Assembly (NCBI GenBank): GCA_037953625.1
Contig: CM075655.1
Span: 81,371,501-81,435,500, forward strand
Reading direction: 5' to 3'
DNA: 64,000 bases
From: Crotalaria pallida
Lineage: Eukaryota > Streptophyta > Magnoliopsida > Fabales > Fabaceae
The notes beneath the pieces are model-generated. The model ran no database searches, was not told where the DNA came from, and worked only from the letters and a program-made list of their open reading frames with translations. The translations under genes and the position numbers were made by a program. This document shows positions 46,684-56,475 of the stretch, piece by piece (position 1 is the first letter of the stretch; every line of letters begins with the position of its first letter).

Positions 46684-47354
46684 GGATAACCGTCCAGCTC
46701 CATTTCATGCTCTTGAAGCTTTCCGAATAGAGTTGCTAAATCAATTTGATCCACGTCTCTAGCTTCCATAATGGCTGTCACCTTAGGTTGCCATTCCCTG
46801 CTAAGACATCTCAAAATCTTATTAACAACTTCACCATTAGTAATAACTTTTCCAAGTGCAGAAAGATGATTTATGATATGAGTGAACCGCTTTTGCATGT
46901 CACCTATATTTTCATTAGGTAGCATACGAAAGAGTTCATATTCATGCATGAGTGTATTTAGCCTAGCCCTTCTAACCTCCGAAGTGCCCTCATGTGTGAC
47001 TTGTAATGTGTCCCACATTTGTTTAGCATCAACACATTGAGATACTCGAAAGAACTCATCATAAGAAAGAGCGGACGTGATGATATTTTTAGCTTTTAAA
47101 TCAAATGCAACTTTCTTCTTATCATCATTGTCCCAACTCGATTGAGGTTTGATCGAAACAACATCATTTACTTTCGTTTGAGGAACAAAAGGTCCATTCT
47201 CTATGGCGTTCCAAATTTCCATATCTATGGCTTGAATAAAAATTTTCATGCGGACCTTCCAATAAGCGTAACCCTCACCATTGAATAGTGGAGGACGATT
47301 AATGGAAGTTCCTTCACCACCAAAAGGATTTGAAATTGAGCCCATTGTTTCCAA
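46680..47354 (-). CDS. gag: Copia gag, first part (UBN2-type capsid)
   Basis: A frame of 224 codons starting METMGSISNPFGGEGTSINR. The block PPLFNGEGYAYWKVRMKIFI and the later WDTLQVTHEGTSEVRRARLN are typical of UBN2-type gag of Ty1/copia elements. It ends TGA overlapping the ATG of the next frame. It is followed directly by the zinc-knuckle part in a different frame. Confidence 0.88.
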   Translation of the reverse strand: METMGSISNPFGGEGTSINRPPLFNGEGYAYWKVRMKIFIQAIDMEIWNAIENGPFVPQTKVNDVVSIKPQSSWDNDDKKKVAFDLKAKNIITSALSYDEFFRVSQCVDAKQMWDTLQVTHEGTSEVRRARLNTLMHEYELFRMLPNENIGDMQKRFTHIINHLSALGKVITNGEVVNKILRCLSREWQPKVTAIMEARDVDQIDLATLFGKLQEHEMELDGYP

Positions 47355-47405
47355 GTAAAAGGATCTTTTCGAAAAAGCTTTTTAAGGCTCGAATTTTTCG
47401 TCCGA

Positions 47406-47417
47406 GCTCTGATACCA
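47406..47417 (-). promoter_or_regulatory. Primer-binding site (initiator tRNA-Met) of the copia element
   Basis: The minus strand reads TGGTATCAGAGC two bases inside the 5' LTR, complementary to the 3' end of initiator tRNA-Met. Confidence 0.93.
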
Positions 47418-47419
47418 CT

Positions 47420-48962
47420 TGTTGGAAACCAACAAGCGGCTCAATATAGTCTAGAGGGGGGGTGAATAGAATATTGAAGCCTTATTACAGATTTTTCGTC
47501 CACCTAAGAGAATGATTTTATGAAAATAAATTTTCTTAAAAATTCAAGTCAGATTACTCGAGTAACTCAAGACTTCACTCGAGTAATACGCAAGCAAAAA
47601 TAATTTCACTCGAGTATTCAGCAAATCACTCGAGTATTACGAAAGCTATTTTTAAATCACTCGAGTAACAGAAAACCTACTCGAGTATTGTTCATAAACT
47701 GAAAGCAGATTACTCGAGTGACAAGAACTTTACTCGAGTAAACTGGGTAAAATTCAATTAAAACTCAGTTTTCAATGGAGTTCTTCAAGAATAACAATGC
47801 TATGATGATTCAACAAATTATGAATGATTAATATGAACAATTTCAAGTAATATTAACATGCAATTTTAGATCAATTGAGTAGAATTAAGAAAACCCCAAT
47901 TCTAACCTAAAAATGCAATTGTTAATGAATTAATACAATACAAGGAATGAAAATAAAAGAGACACAAGGATTTATCCTGGTTCACTTTCACCCACTTGAA
48001 AGCTACTCCAGTCCCCTCTTGAATCAAGAGAGATTCTTCACTAGAAATCTTAAAATGTAGATTTTACAATGTTTTAAGATGCAACTAGATTCTTAGTTCT
48101 CCTATCTTAAAACCCAACTCAAAGTGTGTACCAAACACTTTGATCTAATCTACCCCTTTTGAGTATTCTAGATTTCCTTGCTAATTGATTGAAGATGCTT
48201 CCAACCAATCCTCTTTTCTTGCTTTGATTTGATCCTCAAAGTCTTCCTTGTGAGATTCTTCACTTGTGTTGAAACTTCAATGATGCAATCATAAATTGCA
48301 AATCTTCAACAACCACTAAGAACAAAAATTATGATCTCAAGAATATTTGAACAATGAGAGAAATAGAGTGAAGAATGAAAAATTTCTTGTTGAATCTTGA
48401 TAGCTCTTGAAAGATGTAAAAAGCTCTTGAATTGCTTTTGAAAGTGTATAGAAAATTGTAAGAATGAATGTGTATTCCTTTGTGAAAGAGAAAATTAAGT
48501 CCTTTTATAATTTTCCAAACACTGATTGAATTACTCGAGTAAACCATATAACTTCACTCGATTAAAACATGTCAGATTAAGTTACTCGAGTGATGTGTAA
48601 ACCATTACTCGATTAACCTGTCATGACATAAATTACTCGAGTGACCCAATACTCATTACTCGAGTGAACTGATCAGAATCTGAATAAAAACAAGGTTTTT
48701 CTAAAAGGATTTTCACAAAACTTTTAATAGAGCCATTTAATCAAGATTTAAAGTATCTTCACTCTTAATCAAACATTATTTAAATATTCTTAAAATCACC
48801 TAAGCTACCCACACCAATGAGATGCATTGCATAAAAATAAAGATTACATTGAAATAGAATTAATAAAAATCCTAATTCTAATCTTCATGTGGTGTAGCTT
48901 GCTTGTTGCCAATGTTGTTGCTTGGAGAGAGATTGTTAGCATCAAAACATGAGAATCCTACA
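47420..48962 (-). repeat. 5' LTR of the copia element
   Basis: It is nearly identical to 38474-40016, with three differences noticed (near 47487, 47540 and 48381). It carries the same two palindrome clusters. Confidence 0.92.
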
Positions 48963-49164
48963 TCTAGGTGAATGTAAGAATAGTTGTATACCTAGGAATA
49001 CAACGCACTGTTGAGTGCTGGGTTGTCAGGGATGGACGTCAGAGAGTGACATAGTATTATGATGGAGATAGGCTTGAGAGCTAAAGTCATGCATCATGCC
49101 ATTCATTCAAATAAACTGTTATGACTGAATTAAGTGTGAACATCCTATGTGCATAACCTACTTG
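48963..49164 (+). repeat. 5' LTR of G2, second part, truncated
   Basis: After the duplicated TCTAG the sequence runs parallel to 52158-52362 of the other G2 LTR and stops at CCTACTTG. The rest of the LTR, the primer site, gag and most of pol are missing. Confidence 0.85.
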
Positions 49165-50060
49165 TTCGTCTGCACGGAGTACCATCAAGCATTGTGTCTG
49201 ATCGCGATCCGAGGTTTACATCAAAGTTTTGGGAAGATCTGCATAGAGCCTTGGGTTCAAGATTGAAGCTAAGTTCTGCATACCATCCTCAGACTGATGG
49301 CCAAACGGAAAGGACTATTCAGTCATTGGAGGACATTCTACGAGCCTGTGCTTTAGAAGGACAAGGGAATTGGGAGCAAATGTTGCCACTCGTGGAGTTC
49401 ACTTACAACAACAGCTATCACACGAGCATTGGAATGACACCATTTGAAGCTTTGTATGGGATAAAGTGTCAGACGCCGTTATGCTGGTTTCAAGTGGGGG
49501 AGAGTTCTCTGATTGGACCAGATATTGTGCAAGAGACCACGGAGCAGATCAAGATGATACAAGAGAAGATGAGGGCAACTCAGAGTAGGCAGAAAAGCTA
49601 TGCTGATAGAAGGAGAAAACCCTTAGAGTTTGCTGAAGGAGACCACGTGTTCATTAGAATAGTACCAACCAAAGGTGTTAGTAGAGCCTTGAAAACCCAG
49701 AAACTATCACCTAAGTTTATTGGTCCCTATCAAATTCTCAAAAGGATCGGCCCAGTAGCCTATCAATTAGCTTTGCCTCCGTCATTAGCTAACCTCCATA
49801 ATGTATTCCATGTGTCTCAATTGAAGAAATATGTCCATGACCCCACCATTGTTCTTAGCATCCAACCTGATGACTTAGAAATTCATAAGAACCTAACCTT
49901 CAAAGTTGTGCCAGTTCGTATTGAAGATCGAAGAATCAAGCAGCTTAGAGGGAAGGACATTAGTTTGGTCAAAGTCGTCTGGATTTATGGAGATGTGATA
50001 GAAGCATCTTGGGAATTAGAGGATAAGATGCGTCAGGATTATCCTGACTTGTTTGTATGA
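49165..50060 (+). pseudogene. G2 integrase C-terminal half and chromodomain
   Basis: The frame reads [40 protein letters not shown] and [20 protein letters not shown]: the second half of a Ty3/gypsy integrase, including the DGQ-ER region with the catalytic glutamate. It is followed by GPY-type [19 protein letters not shown] and a chromodomain-like end ([20 protein letters not shown], then [16 protein letters not shown]). The preceding Met and three or four residues come from LTR sequence fused by the deletion. Protease, RT and RNase H are missing, so this remnant cannot act alone. Confidence 0.88.
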
Positions 50061-50082
50061 GTTGAATTTCGGGGACGAAATT

Positions 50083-50102
50083 CCTTGTAAGTAGGGGAGT
50101 AG
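50083..50102 (+). promoter_or_regulatory. Polypurine tract of G2
   Basis: GTAAGTAGGGGAGTAG immediately precedes the 3' LTR start TGTAACACCCC, which fixes the plus-strand orientation of G2. Confidence 0.8.
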
Positions 50103-53100
50103 TGTAACACCCCAAAATTTTAATCCCCGAAATGAAATGTTAATTATAATTTAATTATAATTAATAGTTTCTATATTAATCCTTGATTAAAATATGTGTT
50201 TATACGACTAGCCTATGTGTGGAAATTATTTAATAAATTATTTAAATGCATAAAATGTGTATTTTGCATATTAGTCCCTGGGTTGGGACCTAGAAGCAAT
50301 TATAGGAAAGATTTTGGAGGGAAAGTAAATAGAATAATTATTTTTCAAAATCTGGGCAAAACACTCGAGTATTTTCTGGAATACTCGAGTATTCTGGGTC
50401 AAACTGCACGAGTTAGTGCGTTTGGTGAGTCACAGCCAACGATTCCCCTCCGTTGACACGAATACTCTGCCATCAACAGCTCAATGCCTTCGTGTCGACC
50501 TGCATGAGTGTCCTCACTTCCTATTTAAGCTCATCTTCGACCCTTAGCTGAGAATTTTGGATCAAAGTAGCTTGGTTGATGAAATTAGGGTTCCGAGTTT
50601 GTACTCTTCAATTCTCCTTCTCTGTGTCAAATTGAAACACAAATCATACACGAATATAAAGCTTACATCTTGAGCTTTATATAAACACCAAAATCGTGAG
50701 GATTGAGTGAGTGTGTTGGGAGAACGACAGCTTGGAAGTTGGAGTTATTCTGTCAAAGTTGGTTTCTGGAGCTTACTTGGAGATTAATTTCTGGTAAGCT
50801 CTCGAGCTCCTGAGTCTCAAACTCAATTCCTTTAGTTAGAACATGTTGTATAGAGTTTAGAAATCTAATTTTTCTCAATTCTTATCTCTGTTTCATGGGT
50901 GAACCAATTCGGTTTTGGTGGTGCACTCAAAACTGTCATGCATGTGAAGCTCAAAGTGATTTCTAGGGTTGGAGCACTTTTCTTGGATTTCTTTCTGTTG
51001 ATTCACGTCTGAGAGGTAAGGGGAAGTAATTATATTCACTAGATAGAGTTTAAATTCCATGAATTGTGTTAGAGAGCCACCAAGAGGCTCTAAGGGCTTA
51101 GATTGAATAGGAACCTTGGTTTGGAGACCAATCCATGCTCTAAAACTGTGTTGAGCAAGTTATGTATCATGCATGCAAGCTTAAATGAACTTTAATTCAT
51201 GAGTATTGAGCTTATTCTGCAAATTGAGGTATTGAGTTGTGAAAATGTGTTTTAATGCATGATTACTGAATTCTCTGTCAAATCTGTGTTTTGATATGAA
51301 ATGAATGTTGTAACATGTTCAAATTATGTTGTATGAACTCTGTGGATCCCTGGAATGGACTAGAATTAAGTAGAAATGAAAATGTTATGTTAAAACCAGG
51401 TTTCAGTGTTATCTGCTACGAAACACTCGAGTAAAAGGCAGGGTACTCGAGTAAAATGCTTTCAAAACAATGTAAAATGAACAAGAACACTCGAGTATTT
51501 TGTTTGGTACTCGAGTATCGAGCATGACCTGAGGACAAGTTTAGGTCAAACACTCGAGTCATTCAAGGTCACTCGAGTATTCTGGAAATGTTCAAGAATA
51601 CTCGAGTAACCCATGAACTACTCGAGTAAATTGTTGAATTGAAAACCCAAATCCTAAAGAAAGTCATGAACACTCAAGTAGTCTTAAGAACACTCGAGTA
51701 ATCTGGAAAAGTTGAGTAACACTCGAGTGTCCTGAAGTTTATTCGAGTAAATTGTTCAGAACCTGAAAACACCATTTTCAATTCTAACTTATTAAATTAA
51801 GGAATTATTAATAATAGTCCAAGGGATCAAGACTTAGAGAAATTGATTAATACAAAAAGATCGTTTGGTGACGGTCCTTTTTGATAAAGAAAATAAGCCT
51901 AGGTGGCCTATAAAGTATTAATCAACTTCCCTTAAGTCTAAAAGATAAAATGCATTCATTCTGGAGTTTGGATGGTAGGACGTATTTCATGTTTGTTAAA
52001 CATGTGGAGGGCCTCTGGGAGTGCCAATACGCTTGCTTGATGACACGTTGTTGACGTGGTCGGCTTAGTGGATGCCGATATGGATATATCGTTTGGATGA
52101 CGATCCGTTTGGATGACGGGATATGCTCGGGTGGCATGGATACCAAGCTTGTCATGTACATCTAGGTGAATGTACGAATGGTTGTATACCTAGGAATACA
52201 ACGCACTGTTGAGTGCTGGGTTGTCAGGGATGGACGTCAGAGAGTGACATAGTATTATGATGGAGATAGGCTTGAGAGCTAAAGTCATGCATCATGCCAT
52301 TCATTCAAATAAACTTTTATGACTGAATTAAGTGTGAACATCCTATGTGCATAACCTACTTGCTAAGTGTTAAGTGTGATTGATATTAATTGATGCATGT
52401 TACATATTTATGTTGCAAAATTTATTCTCCATTGATTATGTGTATAGAATTGCTTACCCCTATGCCCTTGTAGGTGATGTCTCGTTACATTGCTTGCATC
52501 GAGATCCGGCCACTTCCTAGTGGCGTATGGATCTATGAGGACCATCGCACGGTGTTCGAGGGGGAGGTAGAGATTACCTTCTACCACCCGAACCCGCTGA
52601 TACGATTCCGTCCTCGTAGGTTTAGGATTCCTATCATATACACTATGCATGTACCCCCGTTTTACACTTACCATGGACCACCTCCCACGCGACCAGCTCG
52701 CTCTTACCATAGTTTTCGTTTTCGACCTACCCGCTCTCACCCTTTTACTTCGAGAGTCGTCCGCGAGGAGACTCCCCTATCTGATCCGAGGAGCCCAGTC
52801 AGGGTTTCACCATTACCTGACCCGGTACCCAGTGGTAGGGTACACTCACCCTCGGATGAGATTGAGGAGGATCCGGTGGAGGACGAGAGTGGGGGCGAGC
52901 CTGTCGTGCATTCTACCGGGAGTGACTGGAGGGACGATGATCCCTAGGTACATGTATATGGTGTATGATGTGGGTCGGAGGATCCGATGTGTGAAGGCTG
53001 TGGAGGAGATTTGCTGCTGCTGCTGCTGTGATGATGATGTTGCTACTATCTGACTACTACTTTTACTTTTGGGAGACTACTGCTACTACTACTCCATCTG

Positions 53101-53376
53101 ATGCTGCCAGATCTATGTGACTATTCCTAGAGTTATATATTTTGTTATGTATATATATTGTAGATATACTTTTGGAGCACTCTAGAGCTTGTAGTTACAC
53201 TGTTATATAGATCTGATGATGGACTTGTATATTTTGAAACTTGGAGACTTTACTCATGGGCTATGTACTTATGATTCTCTATATCTATGAAAACCTATGT
53301 TTATATTCTATCAGTTGCATAGTCCATTAATTTCCGCTTACTCCGATTTAATCTGTTTAAGAGCTCGGCTATAAAT
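50103..53376 (+). repeat. 3' LTR of G2, with internal ORF
   Basis: It begins TGTAACACCCCAAAATTTTA. It follows the left LTR through seven palindrome pairs (50372 to 51750) and the intact copia target site, then continues into the part missing at left. A TGGTATCAG at 53378 looks like the start of a primer-binding site, so the LTR probably ends near 53376. The expected GTGTTACA end is not visible, so the boundary is uncertain. Confidence 0.7.
52474..52947 (+). CDS. Uncharacterised ORF inside the G2 LTR
   Basis: A 157-codon frame, MMSRYIACIEIRPLPSGVW, in LTR sense orientation. The composition is protein-like in the first 90 residues (EITFYHPNPLIRFRPRRFRI, PPFYTYHGPPPTRPARSYH), then Pro/Ser/Arg-rich and finally acidic (EIEEDDPVED-type). 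It has no recognised domain, no signal peptide and no membrane segment. Just before it, CCTTGTAGGTG could be a splice acceptor. It lies near the 3' end of the LTR, so it would be in the leader of element transcripts. Similar LTR-internal ORFs occur in other chromoviruses, and G1 also has one (63195-63404). The function is unknown. Confidence 0.5.
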   Translation: MMSRYIACIEIRPLPSGVWIYEDHRTVFEGEVEITFYHPNPLIRFRPRRFRIPIIYTMHVPPFYTYHGPPPTRPARSYHSFRFRPTRSHPFTSRVVREETPLSDPRSPVRVSPLPDPVPSGRVHSPSDEIEEDPVEDESGGEPVVHSTGSDWRDDDP

Positions 53377-53649
53377 GGTATCAGTTCTATCGTACAAAGC
53401 AAGGGTAGCTTAAGCTACTTGATACAAAGATATTTTCTAAAAGATCGAATGTTACTCTATTTGCGAAAAGGTTTTAGAAATCGCCGAACTCGATACAATG
53501 ATTTTGAGATAATATAGACTTTGTTCTCCAAGACTTTCAAGTGACGATTCGTGCACCCGCTTTAAAAGAAAATTTTATTTACCTATTTTCTTAACACTCA
53601 CAAGTCCATATATATTATCCAATATAAAAGCTTATTTATTAGTTTAAAT
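53377..53649. other. Spacer between G2 LTR and inverted LTR copy
   Basis: It starts TGGTATCAGTTCTATCG, like a diverged primer site and leader. No ORF or repeat was recognised. Confidence 0.35.
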
Positions 53650-54907
53650 TTGGCTTATTTTCTTTATCAAAAAGGACCGTCACCAAACGATCTTTTTGTA
53701 TTAATCAATTTCTCTAAGTCTTGATCCCTTGGACTATTATTAATAATTCCTTAATTTAATAAGTTAGAATTGAAAATGGTGTTTTCAGGTTCTGAACAAT
53801 TTACTCGAATAAACTTCAGGACACTCGAGTGTTACTCAACTTTTCCAGATTACTCGAGTGTTCTTAAGACTACTCGAGTGTTCATGACTTTCTGAGGATT
53901 TGGGTTTTCAATTCAACAATTTACTCGAGTAGTTCATGGGTTACTCGAGTATTCTTGAACATTTCCAGAATACTCGAGTGACCTTGAATGACTCGAGTGT
54001 TTGACCTAAACTTGTCCTCAGGTCATGCTCGATACTCGAGTACCAAACAAAATACTCGAGTGTTCTTGTTCATTTTACATTGTTTTGAAAGCATTCTACT
54101 CGAGTACCCTGCCTTTTACTCGAGTGTTTCGTAGCAGATAACACTGAAACCTGGTTTTAACATAACATTTTCATTTCTACTTAATTCTAGTCCATTCCAG
54201 GGATCCACAGAGTTCATACAACATAATTTGAACATGTTACAACATTCATTTCATATCAAAACACAGATTTGATAGAGAATTCAGTAATCATGCATTAAAA
54301 CACATTTTCACAACTCAATACCTCAATTTGCAGAATAAGCTCAATACTCATGAATTAAAGTTCATTTAAGCTTGCATGCATGATACATAACTTGCTCAAC
54401 ACAGTTTTAGAGCATGGATTGGTCTCCAAACCAAAGTTCCTATTCAATCTAAGCCCTTAGAGCCTCTTGGTGGCTCTCTAACACAATTCATGGAATTTAA
54501 ACTCTATCTAGTGAATATAATTACTTCCCCTTACCTCTCAGACGTGAATCAACAGAAAGAAATCCAAGAAAAGTGCTCCAACCCCAGAAATCACTTTGAG
54601 CTTCACATGCATGACAGTTTTGAGTGCACCACCAAAACCGAATTGGTTCACCCATGAAACAGAGATAAGAATTGAGAAAAATTAGATTTCTAAACTCTAT
54701 ACAACATGTTCTAACTAAAGGAATTGAGTTTGAGACTCAGGAGCTCGAGAGCTTACCAGAAATTAATCTCCAAGTAAGCTCCAGAAACCAACTTTGACAG
54801 AATAACTCCAACTTCCAAGCTGTCGTTCTCCCAACACACTCACTCAATCCTCACGATTTTGGTGTTTATATAAAGCTCAAGATGTAAGCTTTATATTCGT
54901 GTATGAA
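53650..54907 (-). repeat. Inverted partial copy of the G2 LTR
   Basis: This is the reverse complement of about 50650-51896 (and of 36960-38210 in the left LTR), including six palindrome pairs in inverse order. Details such as GAATTGAGAAAAATTAG match the right LTR, while others (CCCCAGAAATC, CTGAGGATTTGGG) match the left one, so it derives from a third copy or from gene conversion. It ends abruptly at 54907 inside G1 LTR sequence. Confidence 0.85.
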
Positions 54908-56239
54908 TAAAAATCATTTTAAACATAAAGGGGTCAAAACCGAATGCCCTCTAGCACACATATCCAACCAAAATTTCATTTTATCATACAATCCTTCTTA
55001 GAAATCAAAAATACACCACATAAATATCTACATTCATGAATCAATTACATGCAAACAAAAACAAAAAGCATTTCCCCCAAATGAAACCCTAACCGTGACA
55101 TGCATAGGGGAAAATAGAAAAATTTGTGTAAATAAATTTCAATTAGTTCAAGATCACAATAAATCAACTCATTATCATGCATAAAAACTTAAATCAAAGG
55201 TCAAAAATTGTTTGAACCAAAAAGGGACAAAAACCGTGAGCATCATGGATGTTGATGCATGTCCATTTTTTGATTCCAATATCAAATACAAGTAGAAACA
55301 AGTGTAGAAAAACATAAGAAACAAGAAAAAGTAACATGCAAAAGACTTTGAACTTCAAACAACAAAAACCTTGCTTTGAGCTTCATGAAACCGAAAAAGA
55401 AAACAAAAATGAAGAAGAAAATACAAGCTAGAAAAAGATTACCTAATGGAAGAGTAAAACAAGCAAGAAAAATGAACAAGAACCAAGCTTTCCTCGTCCC
55501 TTTCTTCTTCTTCTCTCCCTCGGTTTCTCCTCCCCCTTCTCTCTTCTTCTTTCTTTTTCTTTTTTTTAAGTTATGAAGCAAATGGGGGTGTCTTGACATT
55601 AGGGTAGGTTTATATAGAAATTTTAAGGTTGGAGTCTACTAACTAAAATGGGGGTTCGAACAAACCAAAGGGCAAGATTGGCTTGGTTGCAAAAATTTAA
55701 TTGGGGTACATCACCAAAAAGAGGGGTTCGAATATACTAGGGGTCAAGAAGGTTTTATTTGCAATTTAATTTGTGTAGGCTTTGGGACAAAGTAGATTAG
55801 GTTTTTAATGATAGCCACCCTAGGCTTTTATGGTGCTAATCTTAGTGGGGAACATAATTAATTGGGTTATTAATGCTTGTCTCCTTAGGTTTTAGGGTAC
55901 ATTTGAAATTTGAATTTTGGCTCTTAAACTTAAAATTTTCCTCCCTCCTACTAAGCTTGGCCGAACATACACAAGAGAGGGGAAATAAAATTTTCCTTCT
56001 CCACTTTAAAGGAAGTACAAAATAAAAATCTAATTTAAATAAAATAAATACACTTCACGGTTTTTTTTAAATAAAATAAAACACAAAAATTCACAATTAA
56101 ATAAATCCATGAAAATCAAAATCAAAATACTAATTAAATTTTAATTATGGAATTAAAATTTCATTCAATAAACCCACTAAATTAATTTCTATTTCATTTT
56201 TAAATACTAAAAATAATTGAGGAAAATACGGGTGTTACA
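54908..56239 (-). repeat. 3' LTR of G1, proximal part
   Basis: It resumes G1 LTR sequence after the G2 insertion and ends (plus strand) GAAAATACGGGTGTTACA. Directly beyond lies a polypurine tract on the minus strand, which identifies this as the start of the 3' LTR of a minus-strand element. No ORF of note. Confidence 0.75.
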
Positions 56240-56254
56240 TTTCTCCCCAACTTG
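56240..56254 (-). promoter_or_regulatory. Polypurine tract of G1
   Basis: The minus strand reads AAGTTGGGGAGAAA followed by TGTAACACCCG, the LTR start. Confidence 0.8.
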
Positions 56255-56475
56255 AAGATTTCTCGTCCTCGAGAAATGACGTACCTGTCTCAAACAAATG
56301 AGGGTACGAAGCCCTCATGCTACTTTCAAGCTCCCAAGTAGCATCCTCACCACTCACATGACTCCACACTACCTTAACTAGAGGAATATCCTTTCCTCGC
56401 AACTTCTTCACACTATGCCCATCGATTCTCAAAAGTAACGTTTCATACGTAAGATTATCCTTAAGTTGTATAGAA
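56255..56475 (-). pseudogene. G1 chromodomain segment, cut off from pol by a solo LTR
   Basis: The minus-strand frame reads QLKDNLTYETLLLRIDGHSV, KKLRGKDIPLVKVVWSHVSG and DATWELESSMRASYPHLF, the chromodomain-like end of a Tekay/Del-type chromovirus polyprotein. It is separated from the integrase by the 1620-bp insertion at 56476-58095. Upstream residues in the open frame come from the inserted LTR. Confidence 0.8.

Larger units (their letters stand above)
38474..48962 (-). mobile_element. SIRE-type Ty1/copia retrotransposon, young, with third ORF
   Basis: The complete element is 10,489 bp: LTRs 38474-40016 and 47420-48962 (both 1543 bp, TGTTGG...CCTACA on the plus strand), primer-binding site, split gag, pol, an additional ORF and a polypurine tract. 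The target-site duplication is TCTAG at 38469-38473 and 48963-48967. The uninterrupted target is visible in the other G2 LTR around 52158-52165 (ACATCTAGGTG). I saw only three base differences between the LTRs, so insertion was recent. Order LTR-gag-PR-IN-RT-RH-ORF3-LTR and long LTRs point to the SIRE lineage. Confidence 0.93.

Noticed and set aside
52408..52740. Minus-strand ORF overlapping the G2 LTR ORF
   Set aside because: It is opposite to the better-supported sense frame and has no start context or domain.
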